Of a DNA stretch of 64,000 nt, positions 40,083 to 51,265 are shown piece after piece; within the stretch, counting starts at the first letter, position 1, and every line of letters begins with the position of its first letter. Source of the stretch: Onchocerca lupi (taxonomy: Eukaryota; Nematoda; Chromadorea; Rhabditida; Onchocercidae); contig JAOVVO010000106.1 of the NCBI GenBank assembly GCA_028564675.1, positions 62,001 to 126,000 on the forward strand, read 5' to 3'. The position numbers were made by a program, and so were the translations under genes. The notes beneath the pieces are model-generated. The model had not been told where the DNA came from, did not search any database, and saw only the letters and a program-made list of their open reading frames with translations.

Positions 40083-42329
40083 CTGAAAATTTCGTTTTCG
40101 AACATTGTTTTATTGTTTTGCAGTTCCTTTTTTGCTAATAAACGCGTTAAAAATTAATTAGATCTTTTGAAATTTTGCAGTTTTAACAGTCAGATTCCAG
40201 AACCCTTTTTTTAGTGGTAAACAGTTTCATCCACTGATGAAATTTCAAACTCCATCTTACATTTTAATGGGCTTTAATTCAATTATTCTTTTGTATATGT
40301 TTTGATTGTTGTTACTTTTTTTTTCCACTAATTCCTTTTTTTTTTTAACCACCAATTCACTTTTTTTTTTTTACTGTCAATTCACTCATTCACTCTGTTT
40401 TGAATTTTAATTTTTAGAATAATATTTTTGGTAATAAAACATCTATTGCTATGGGAATAATATTTAGCAGAGAAATTGCCATTTAAGGAATTGAAACTCA
40501 TATAAGTTGTGGATATATTTTTGAGCTAAAAATTATAAGTTGGAAATGTTCGTTATGGAATCAATTTAAATGTTTTATTCAAATGTAAAATGAAATGAAA
40601 TTTCAGAATTCAAGAAATAAGTCTTACATTTAAATGAAAAATGAAATGACATATTACTGAATATTTTCATCATCATTGATTTCATTCAAATTTCAAATTT
40701 TCAATGCAATAACGGAATTTACAAATCTATTACAATTTTGTTTTTTTAATCAATCATTATGAGAATTTACTCACTAACTAAATTTCAAATAATAATTTGC
40801 AGAATGATTGTGTTTAGCTGTTGCAGTTTCGGATTTCAATAATATACATTTATATTATTAGCAATCTTTGTATGTTATATGCATGCATATACATCGGTAT
40901 TGCATATATTATCGAAATGCACTTAATTAATTGTGCATCCTTTGATTGAGCCGCCTTTTGAAGATTGTACTGATTGAAAAGAGTAATCCATTTGAAGTGG
41001 CTTAAAAGCATTTATCATTCAAATGGTCAAGATGGCTTTAAATGACCTGTTTAATATACAACTTACCTTTATTTACAAGTGCTCTTAATTGTTCAAGCGC
41101 CATTTTTCTTGCTAAAGGTATGCACTTTTTGTCGCATTAAATAAAAGATTAATGCTTAAATATAGTTGTAGTGATTCTCATTTTTCATAAATCAGCGAAA
41201 GTTTCATACGTAAGTTAAAATAACTACTGTAATGATTTGTATTTGATTTAATTCACAAAAAAAAAAAAAATAAATAAATAAATAGAAAAAAAGTAAAATT
41301 TCTCTATTTTCTTAGAATTGCAAACGTTTGTACGTAACTAGTCTCGAAACATTTAAAAAAAAAAAAAAAAAACAGATTTTCATGGAATTAATAGATTGTA
41401 GTTCAGATAATGATTCAGTGTTTTTCGTTCGTCTGTTTTTTAAGTTGATCTTATACAAAAAAAAAAAGAAAAAAAATTTTATTTTTCTCTACTTTTTCGT
41501 CGAGAAAATCATCCTTCTAGTGGCTAATTTCAGTTCTAGCTGTATCAAATTAAAAAACTATGATAGATTCATATATCATTGAATTGTGTACAATTATTTT
41601 CAAATTATTGCTATAATTTTTGTTAAATTTTAAGATTTCAATTTAAAATTTCAAAATTTCCGCAATTTTTCCTTTCTTTTTTTTTTTTTCTCTCGAGATT
41701 ACCGAAGAGCAAAAATATTTTGTGTGACTAATATAATGAAATGAGGGCGAAGAGGTCAATTAGTATGCAATACGTTGGAGACATAATTTGTTATGCTTAT
41801 GTCAATTTTGCACAGTGGTCCAGTAATTACAGTATCAACTTGCACCATTTGTCACACAACAATTTACTCTGTAAATTAGTTCATTTTCATCTTCATTTAC
41901 TTTGTTCTCTACTTTTTTTTTTCCTTTTTCTTTTTTTGGATTAATATTGTTCAAAAACAATATTAGAGGTGTCAAAGGTCAAAAAAAAAAAAAAAAAACG
42001 ATGTACTTCAAAGTAAGCGCATTTTGAATTAAGCTATTTCATCATTTTCCAATAATAATCCTCAATGCATTTTTGCGTAAATTATATTTCAATTGATTCG
42101 GATTATTTATCCCGTCTATCAATCATTAATCCACTTTATGCTTCTCTTGATCATTCATTTTCAATTACAATACGTACGGTATTTTCATAATCAATAGAGG
42201 TATTTGAACACAAAATTGGCAATAATTCATTTTCCTAATTTCCTGCGAACTAATTTTTGCATTTTAATTAAATTTAATTAAAAACTTCTCATTAGCCTAT
42301 CTCTGACATATTATTCAAAAATTACATCC

Positions 42330-42710
42330 ATCATAATTTGCAGCATATAGATAAGATATAAAATTATTCTCTAAAATTTACAAAACTTACTTTAATCAAT
42401 TAATAAATCAATTTAAATTGGTTAAATCACTTGAAAATTACAATTAATTTAATTCATTTTTTAAAATTATTTTTCAAGAATCATAATTTATAGATTATAT
42501 AAATAAGAAATCAAATTATTTTCTAAAATTTACTAAACTTACTTTAATCAATTAATAAATCAATTTAAATTGGTTAAATCACTTGAAAATTACAATTAAT
42601 TTAATTCATTTTTTAAAATTATTTTTCAAGGATCATAATTTATAGATTATATAAATAAGAAATCAAATTATTTTCTAAAATTTACTAAACTTATTTTTAT
42701 CAATTAATAC
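42330..42710. repeat. 152-bp tandem repeat, about 2.4 copies
   Basis: AAATTATT-TCTAAAATTTAC landmarks fall at 42361, 42513 and 42665, exactly 152 bp apart. Copies 1 and 2 are almost identical over the shared stretch (differences such as CAAGAATC/CAAGGATC); copy 3 is truncated. The array is AT-only, with no open frame. Confidence 0.9.
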
Positions 42711-43837
42711 ATTAATTAAAATTCTAACTAATCTACCTAGTTTTTTTTTTTTTTTTTTTCAAAATAATTTCTGGCGATAATTAAATTTGTTAATAGGATA
42801 AAATTTCAGGTTGTAATTTAAATTTTGCTTCGAAAAATATCAGCAAAGAATATTTGATGTTAATTATTCTGCTCTGTTCCATTAAATAATTTCCTACACC
42901 CTAAATGATTCTTTTGTTGAAAACTAAAAACCGCAACAATTAATGCTCGTAACCGGTCCAGACATCAATGGTTTCCAATAACGGCGCCAGGCTATGCCTA
43001 AATTAACTTTTTCATAGCAAACTAAAAAAAGAAAACTAAACTAATTGTCCCTATTATTAATTAATAAATGTTACCATAGTAAATTGTATTATGACATTTC
43101 TCTTTTTTTTTCCTAATTTTGATCGAATTTTTTCTTTTTTTTTTTTTGAAAAATTAAAATTTGATTTTATAGCCAAGCAAAATGATTCTGAAATCGAAGC
43201 TTTTTTTTTAAATAAACAAAAATTTTCATCAAAAATGCGAGTTAATTCCAGGAAATAGCATATAAATTTAGTGGAATTTATGGAATTTAAATAATTAATG
43301 TATCCATTTAATGAAAGTATGAAACATATCATTAATTGTTGTTAAGTCAATAATCTATTACTAGATTTATTCAAATGCATATATAATATTATTCAGATGC
43401 TTAATAACTAAAATTTTATATGTAAATATTGAACAGAGAATAAGATATCAACTTTTATTAATTTTATTCATTTCGAAATCAATGAATTTTTATGAAATTT
43501 TAAAAATAATTTTTTGGAAATAAATGATTGATTATTAATTTTTGCAATAACTTATCACATTAACGAGTGAAGCAAAATGTTAAAAAATTAATTTATCAAA
43601 TAATCGCAAAATCATAGCATGCGACATCGATTCCATTCATCTATTATAATACAATCATTGATTAAAATATGCAGAAAATTTGTCGCATGTTACATGAAAG
43701 TGAACAAAAAAGCAAAAATGAGAAAGACATTAAATAATTGTTATCGTAAAAATAGCATATGATTCATATATTATTTGCATTATAATAATCTTACAATGAA
43801 AATTTTTCCTGTTAACAGATCAAATTTATCGGTTATT

Positions 43838-44670
43838 TATCAGATATGATGTTGTCATGTTGTTATTAGTCGGAAAAAAAAATGTTATTATCAATTGAAG
43901 AGATTGTTATCAGTTGTAGAAAAATTGAAAAAATAGGCATTATAATTGATACAGTTAAAACTGTGGATTAAATATGAAATGTATTCTCCAATATTTGTTA
44001 AGTAAAATCGCGTTATATTTTTTCTTTTTTTTTTTTTAATTTAATATTCATAACTGTGATTTTTTCTCTTAGCAGATCAAATTTACTGTTTAATTATCAG
44101 ATGCTGATATTATCATCAACATAATACAAAAATTTTTTTTCTTTTTCATTAATAGATTACATATTTATCAGATGGGATGTTTTATGCCGTTATCAGTTGA
44201 AAAAAATGTTATTATCAGTTGAAAATATGATTATTAGTTGGTGAAGTTGTAATTGAAATTGTGAATGAAATATGACATATTCTCAAATATTTGACATGTG
44301 AAGACTAGATATAATTTTTTTTTTTTTTTGACCTAATATTCATAACTATAGTATCATTCTGATATTATCATTAACATAACAAATTATTATGTATTTATCA
44401 GATGAAATGTTGTTATGCCGTTATCAGTTGAGAAAAATTCTGTTATCAGTTAAAAATGTCCTTATCAGTTAAAGAAAGAGTAGGAAAATGGGCATTTTAA
44501 TTGAAATTGTGGATGAACTATGATAAGTATGATATTTTCAAATATTTGATAAGTGAAATGCGTTTTATAGTTTTTTTTTTTTTTTTTTAATTTAATATTC
44601 ATAACTTTAATATCATGCTGATGTTATTACATGATACAATGATTTTTTTTTTTTTGTTGATAGATGAAAT
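43838..44670. repeat. Three diverged tandem units of about 260-300 bp
   Basis: Each unit runs: AATATTCATAACT, a GATATTATCAT-type stretch, TATTTATCAGATG-GATGTT, two or three copies of TTATCAGTTGA, GAAATTGTGGATGAA, then CTCAAATATTTG and a long T run. T runs ending units lie at about 44021-44038, 44318-44332 and 44572-44590. The units differ by many substitutions and indels, so the array is old. I recognise no mobile-element protein in it. Confidence 0.75.
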
Positions 44671-44849
44671 TATTAATTTGTCATTGCTTTTACAGCAATA
44701 GTTATTGATAATGGAAACAATTAGTTTAAGTTTACTTGATATTCACAATATTGTCCATTTTTTGTTTTTTTTTTTTTTTTGCGTAGTAATTATAATAATG
44801 TATAATGAAACTATCGAAATATTATCAAAATATTACAATTCATATTGAC

Positions 44850-45022
44850 TAGCAAATATATTTTGATAATATTATCACAAAAGTATTAGTAATTAGTATG
44901 TTCAATATATTTTAAATAATATTATCACAAAGTATTAGTAATTAGTATGCTCAATATATTTTGATAATATTATCACAAAGTATTAGTAGTAAGTATGCTT
45001 AATATATTTTTGATAATATAAT
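44850..45022. repeat. 48-50-bp tandem repeat, about 3.5 copies
   Basis: ATATATTTTGATAATATTAT followed by CACAAAGTATTAGTAATTAG recurs with ATTATCACAA landmarks at 44871, 44921 and 44969, plus a partial fourth copy. Each unit contains the palindrome GATAATATTATC. Confidence 0.85.
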
Positions 45023-46157
45023 TAGTTGGAAAAATAAAAAAAAAAAAAAGGAAAACATTCGACTTTTAGAATTTTTCACTATATCATTAATACAAGAAAT
45101 GAATATATGAATAAGGCTTGAAAAGGCCCGAAGAAATCTTTTGCATTTAGTAAGTTTGCAACTAATTCGACAAGATGAGAGCCTTTAAAGTAGTAATTGC
45201 CTTTTTCCCTTCTCATCTTCAATTCCAAAATAAAGTTAGTACATTTTGTATTGAAAGATATCTCTTAAAAGGCGAGAAGATGATAGAGCTTTTGAAATGG
45301 AAACTTAATTAGTTGGCCCATTAGGCTGTGATGCCTCAGAGAAGCTATTACTGATCTGTTATTATTGGAACGATCCCCTTGGCCTATTATATGCTTCCTT
45401 GTTGTGTCATATCTTTCTAATATCTTCAAATTAAAGCTGTAAATTACGATACGAAAAAATGAAAAGAAGCAAAAAATGTCAATATAATGAAATCCGTTTC
45501 TTCGAAAATGATGCAGTGATTTTTTGCTTGAAAAAAATTTTTCAAATTCTCATAGTAAAACTCAAATACTAAAAATTCAATCAAATAGTACTGAGTTGAA
45601 ATGAAAATTAAAAATTGAGAAAAGAGAAAAGTTACTTTTTGAATTTCAAATGTCAATCGTGTTGAAAAAAAAAATAAATACTGATAAATAAAGGTGTTAA
45701 TGATATCAAAAACGCTACTAGAGAAGTAGATATCATATGTCTAAATGTAGCACTAATAATGCATTTTGAGGACACAAAACTAGTTTAGTTTCTGCGATAA
45801 TTGAATAAATCGTAGTAATTAGCTATAGCAATTAAATTAATTTATTATTAAAAAAAAGGTAGGATTTGCTTCGAAATCATTTAAATTTAATTAAAAATCA
45901 AAGAAATTGTTGAATCTAAACGAATTCGCAAGGACTAATTTCATTTTATCATTTAACAGATTTGAATTTGAAAAGTCATGCATAGATGCAAACAATAAAT
46001 TAATTATCTTAATGACTATAATTTGCTTTCTTTCACAATTCATAAAATTGAATAAGATTACGATAATTACACGTGTACGTTCTCGATTATCAAGAAACGT
46101 AACTTCAGGAATTAATAATTAGCATATCCGAATTCGTAACTTTATCCAATAACGTGA

Positions 46158-46234
46158 ACTTGCAAAGAGAGAGAAAGAGGGAGAGAAAAGAGAAAGGGAG
46201 AGGGAAAGAAAAACGGAGAGAAAGAGAGAGAAAC
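46158..46234. repeat. Polypurine (GA-rich) tract upstream of the homeobox gene
   Basis: About 75 bases, almost all purine on the plus strand, made of GAGAGAAAGAGGGAGAG-like words. It ends about 120 bp before the preferred ATG of the BSX gene. Such GA tracts are common in promoters and may bind GAGA-type factors; that is inference. Confidence 0.7.
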
Positions 46235-46251
46235 AATCAACGAATAGCTAC

Positions 46252-46332
46252 CTCCCCTTAGCGATGAGTAACATTTACCTCCCCTTTTAATCCAATCCAT
46301 CACAATTGAGTGCTTAACAAGCTCCTCCCCTT
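46252..46332 (+). promoter_or_regulatory. Three CTCCCCTT boxes in the BSX promoter
   Basis: CTCCCCTT occurs at 46252-46259, 46279-46286 and 46325-46332. In this AT-rich flank, three copies within 81 bp are unexpected. The third runs into the T-rich acceptor TTTTTTGTTAG ending at 46341, 13 bases before the ATG at 46355. The binding factor is unknown; zinc fingers of the KLF/SP kind recognise GC/CT boxes. Confidence 0.4.
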
Positions 46333-46354
46333 TTTTGTTAGCATTAAAATTAAC

Positions 46355-48476
46355 ATGATTACGGTAACGAATGAGTTGATGAATTTTGAGATTACGCGTT
46401 GGAAATATTCGCCAAATATTTGCATGGCAGATCCAAGAAGCGCTCCTAATCCAAGAGTAGGCGCTAATGTCAGCCAAAATTTTTCGATCAGCCATTTATT
46501 GCGACAATCATCATCATCATCATCATCATCAGAATCCGGTATTATTGATCCGAAAAATCATCCAAAAATTGATGGTGAATATGCTGGAACATCATCATCA
46601 TTATCATCATTCGGTAAACAAATTCCTGAAAAAGAATTAGAAGCAACAATTTCAAATTCTTCTCAATTAACTTTAGCAACAGCTAATAGTAATCGTTTAT
46701 TTGCTGCATTACAAACTACTGATACAACCTGTGTACAACCTCATTTATCATTACTATCATTAAATCCAACTACAACAGCAATTAATTTGCTGAAACAATC
46801 AGATTCATTTATCGATCGAAAATTCGATCAAAATGATGATAGCATTACTGTTGGATCACATTTTGATGACAAATCAATATTGGCATGTCGTGAAACAACA
46901 GCAACAACAACAACAATACCACTTTGGTTGAATTGTGCTGCTGCAACCGCTGCTGTATTACCTTTTGAACAAAATTTTTTAATGGCTCAAAGATCGGGTT
47001 AGTTTCAACTTTTTCTGATGAATTTTGCAGAATATTCAATTTTTAAAAGGCAATCATCAAATTGAAAATTATTTGATTTCAAGTTAAGAACAAATTTTTC
47101 TAGTTTGTGATAATTTTTTTTTTTTTTGGAATATTTCAATTTTTTAAAAAGATGATCTTGAAATTTTAATTCTTACCTTCTCAATTTGTATGATTGATTT
47201 TCAAATTTTAATTCCAACTTTAATTATTTTGTATAATTGATCTTCAAGCTTTAATTCTAACTTTCTTAATTTGCATAACTGATCTTCAAATTTCAATTCT
47301 AACTTTTTTAAATTTATATAATGCGAAGATTTTTTCTAATAGCCAATGAATTCAAATAACAAATGATACATGGGTCCTGAAAATCATTTCATTTTCATTT
47401 CTCTGTTATTATTATCAATACTGAAATATAAATTAAGCAGCATGATTAAAAAACTATTGTAAAAAAGTTGGTATTAGTAATCGGAATCTTTCATTTAAAT
47501 TTGTTTTAATTAATCGGAATAATGCAAGGAAACTTGATCATTAAATGGCGATAATAATTTTACACCAGTCTTTTTGTTTTCCTAATGTAAATTTTAACTT
47601 TTTGAAATCAATTCTTCATACTATATTTTCATCCCTATATTCCTTAGCATTATTACTAATAATATGATGTTGATTAATCATAGTTTTAGTAATTTTCATT
47701 TAATTTTTTTTCGAGCTTTTCTAATTATTTTCCACAAATCTCTGCTTAATTGCGCATAATTTTTTTCTCGTAAACTTTAAAAAAGTAAATATATTTTGAG
47801 CAAAATTGCTGCTTCAACAATTCTTAGTTTTCGAGAAGCAATTCATTGCGGAATTTTCGAAAAGTTTTCTATCGTTGGGATTGACTTTTGAAAAATCATT
47901 TTATCGCAAATTTTTCAGAAATTATTCCATTAATTGGGAAATTGCGGGTTCGGTAAGAAAATTTTTTAATACATAAATGAATTTATAAATTTATTTTAAA
48001 ATATTTTAGCAGCAGTATTTCCACATTTATGGGCAGCTTCAGCTAGTACTGATGCATTACGATTGATATCAGCCAGTAAATCATATCGTCGTAGGAAGGC
48101 ACGTACCGTATTCTCGGATCAACAATTGCAAGGTCTCGAGAAAAGATTTGAAACACAACGATATCTATCAACACCAGAACGTATCGAACTTGCTACTATT
48201 TTGAATTTAAGTGAAACACAGGTATATTCTAGAAATACTAAAACAATAATTGTTTATAAAAAATTTAATTAAACTTGATAATTTTAATTTGAAAAATTAA
48301 ATTAAAGATTTTGTTTGATAAAATTAATTAGGAATTATTTATTTACACAGGTGAAGACATGGTTCCAGAATCGACGTATGAAGCATAAAAAGATTGTCCG
48401 AAAACAAGGTGATAGTTGTGTTAGCAATGGAAACAGTACTACAAATACGAATAGTATGGATTCAAACGAAAGATAA
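46355..48476 (+). CDS. BSX: BSX/bsh-class homeobox transcription factor with EH1 motif
   Basis: Three exons in phase: 46355-46997, 48010-48221, 48351-48476 (TAA); 326 aa. The homeodomain (about 242-301) begins RRKARTVFSDQQLQGLEKRF and continues QRYLSTPERIELATILNLSE, then VKTWFQNRRMKHKK. This is almost the brain-specific homeobox (Bsx/bsh) sequence, including Thr47 and Gln50. The second intron splits the homeodomain between positions 44 and 45, a classical site. FSISHLL (about 43-49) is an Engrailed-homology-1 motif that recruits Groucho, so repression is likely. The N-terminal half is low complexity: Ser encoded by a TCA microsatellite (46508-46531), then Thr/Asn/Leu-rich. The start is uncertain: 46355 follows a good acceptor; 46310 and 46424 are in frame. 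In insects and vertebrates the family acts in brain and hypothalamic neurons. Confidence 0.9.
46506..46531 (+). repeat. TCA trinucleotide repeat coding for polyserine
   Basis: About eight consecutive TCA codons inside exon 1 of the BSX gene encode an Ser run directly after the EH1 motif. Its length is likely to vary between individuals or species. Confidence 0.85.
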
Positions 48477-50220
48477 TTTGAATTATTTAAATTAGCAAAA
48501 ATTTTTGAACTTAGAAAAATAACGATTAAATTATTCAAATTTATATAATTAGAAATGAACAAAATTTTCGCATTTTTATATTTTCTGGTACAAAAGGAAA
48601 AAATGTGTATTCAAATTTTAAAACTTTTGATATATTCGAAAGTGCATAGGGCAGATTTTCTTAAATTATATTTATACAAATATATAAATACAAATTTGTT
48701 TTAGAATTTTATGGTATATAATGAAAAATAGCTATTATGTTTAAATAAAAAGAAAACTTTGAAAAAGTTTTAATGCTATAAATAATTCAAAAATCTTCTT
48801 TTCATTGAAATTCACATGTGTAAATGATGCTAGAATCGATTGATCTTTGTAGTTATTCTATATGTTTCATCTAGAATAATTAATTTAATGAAACTTAAGC
48901 ATGCCGATTAAGAAAACTTGTCATACTGCTACCGACAATGATAAGAATCTCTATTAAACTAAAAAAGTGATATTCTGTTAAATTCAAACAAAATAAAATG
49001 GATCAAAAATTAAATAAGTAATAAAATTAATTTGAAGTAAAAAAAATCAAATTTTCCCAAAGCTTAATTATCAAAAATTGAGTGATCGGTAATCATTCCA
49101 ATTCTTGGTAGATAATTCTATCGATAATACTAAAGATTCTGTGACACTTTTAAATTTTGAATAGATTTATAATAATATTTATACAAATCATAGTTTTATT
49201 TTTAGCAATAAATTCAATTACATAATTCCTATTTTTGTGTAAAACTCATATTTTATAACAATCATTAAAGGATGAAATTTGATAGTTGAAGAGTAATCCC
49301 TTTTTTTTAGTGATAAAAATGATATTACTGTTATCAAGTAATCCAATTTTTTCATTGATTAACAAAAATTTAGCTACTATCAAAAACTATCAATCTTCGT
49401 AATCAAAAAATCCTTTCTTCTTTATCAATGCTTCTCTTCTTTACTTTTCTATTTTAATAAAAAATGATTAATGATAGGCAAACAAACTTAACATTACTGA
49501 TATTGAAATCAATAAATAATATTGCTAAATTCTCACCAAATAATGTACCTTCATGAGAATATTGAGAACATCTTCTTAAGTAACCAGAAGTTATCTTAAA
49601 TCCTCATGTGAAAAATAACTTTAAGCTTCTTTAATTGTGACAAAAATTTGTCATTACACAATTTTCTCCTCCTGATTGGATTAATGAATTTTCCGTCATC
49701 TGATTGCTGCAACCAAATTCATTTATTCAATTGATATTGCGTAATATCACAATAGCAGTAACAATTTGCAGAATGCAAACTGAAATGCTGCAAACTAAAA
49801 CATAACGTAGAGAAGAGAGCTTTATTAGACGATATTTTGTGTAATTAATTGGACATCAATTAAAGCTTATTATCGTTAATCGTAAAAACATATGAATTAA
49901 ATGATCTGAAATCAACCTGTCTTATTCTATTGATTATTTAATTGTTACAAGATTGCACTTCAATTTCAAATCAAATAAGAAATCAATGAAGGATAATTTG
50001 ATATATGAAAAATTTGAGAAATATCACAATTAATTAATCTATGATATGATTGCAGAATGAATTAATGTATGAAAAACTCGTTATATTAGTTCTGCAATGA
50101 ATGCTTCTAACTTCTAATATAAATTCTTCTTTCCTTTCAAGAAAGCATTTTGTTTGCTATTTCTGCAGCAAAAATTTTCGCCGAAAAAAGTGTAAAAAAT
50201 TTTCATTGACACATATCTAA

Positions 50221-50274
50221 ATAATAATTCTAAATATGTATCAATCAATAATAATTCTAAATATGTATCAATCA
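50221..50274. repeat. 27-bp tandem duplication
   Basis: ATAATAATTCTAAATATGTA plus TCAATCA is present twice in immediate succession with no difference. A recent slippage event in non-coding DNA. Confidence 0.9.
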
Positions 50275-50698
50275 ATACCATGAAAAGTTATTTACAATTT
50301 TTCAGCCGCTAGGATGAATTCTTGTAATATAATGATTTATTTTGGAACTAAGAACAATACATATCTGTGAAATATCTATGGAATCTTATCATTGATGAAT
50401 CATTTAGTATAGAATAGATTTAGCATCGAACGGTTCAGGCAAACAATTAACCCATTTTTTGTAGCAGTATTAAAGAGAGAAAAATCCTTAAGTGAAAGTT
50501 TCTAAATTGATTTCAAAAAATTAACAGAGAAAGAAATAATGGTAATGAAGAATCACAGGAAGAGAATAATAATACCCATAAAGCGAAAATAGATTAATGA
50601 AATTACAACTGTATTGACATGTTGACCTGATAATAAAGAATTTTCAAGAAAAATAACTATTAAGAAAAGGTCTTTATTATAAATATTGACAAAATGTA

Positions 50699-50892
50699 AA
50701 TTAAAGCTTGAGTTTGAAAACTTGAGTATAATACGGAAGAATTAACATATCAAAGATTATGAAGATTAACAGAATGTAATTAAAAGTATGAATTAAAATT
50801 TGAAATCAAAGTCTGAAACTTAAATATTTGAAAAAAAAAAACTTAAAGTTTGAATTTGAAAATTTGAGTATAATACAGAGGAACTAACACCC
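50699..50892. repeat. Direct repeat, about 50 bp, spacing about 140 bp
   Basis: TTAAAGCTTGAGTTTGAAAA followed by CTTGAGTATAATACGGAAGA recurs downstream as TTAAAGTTTGAATTTGAAAA and TTTGAGTATAATACAGAGGA. Diverged, non-coding. Confidence 0.7.
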
Positions 50893-51265
50893 TTAGTTAA
50901 AAAATAATTAAAGTAAAGAGATAATCCCGTTAACAGGCACATAGAATTCTCAAAAAAAGGTAACAAAAAGCTGTATGTTCTGAAAAAAAAAAATTAGTTG
51001 TTCTAATTTATTCGCTCATTTAAAATAGTTTACGCAAAGTTTTCATAATATATCAGAAATCACCAAAAACTGATTCACATTTTTCTAAAAAATAAAATGC
51101 ATATCTGGATATAAATGGCACTATAGCGCATAAATGTAACAATTTTTTGAAAAATTAAAGAAAAATAATATGGAAAAAAAATGCAAAATTAATTTTGCAG
51201 CATCTTATATAAGAACGAAACATTCCTCATTCATAACATGACCCAATACTTCCAAAAACTGAATT

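Larger units (their letters stand above)
40083..46354. other. Large intergenic desert upstream of the homeobox gene
   Basis: 6.3 kb with no joinable exons. AATAAA at about 40433 could end WDR83. It holds long A/T runs (for example 41258-41272, 41353-41372, 41980-41998), three tandem-repeat families (42330-42710, 43838-44670, 44850-45020), a GC-richer patch at 42925-43010, another lower-repeat patch at about 45110-45430, and a polypurine tract plus CTCCCCTT boxes just before the homeobox gene. A long repeat-bearing flank is common around developmental transcription factor genes. Confidence 0.6.
48477..51265. other. Convergent intergenic region between BSX (+) and the Tudor gene (-)
   Basis: About 2.8 kb and AT-rich. 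It holds a perfect 27-bp tandem duplication at 50221-50274 and a diverged direct repeat (about 50701-50749 and 50841-50890). Neither strand shows a coding exon that can be joined. Both flanking genes end here. Confidence 0.6.

Noticed and set aside
46142..46495. 117-aa minus-strand open frame
   Set aside because: It is the complement of the GA tract and BSX exon 1; the Ser/Pro/Leu/Phe repeats come from the polypurine tract.
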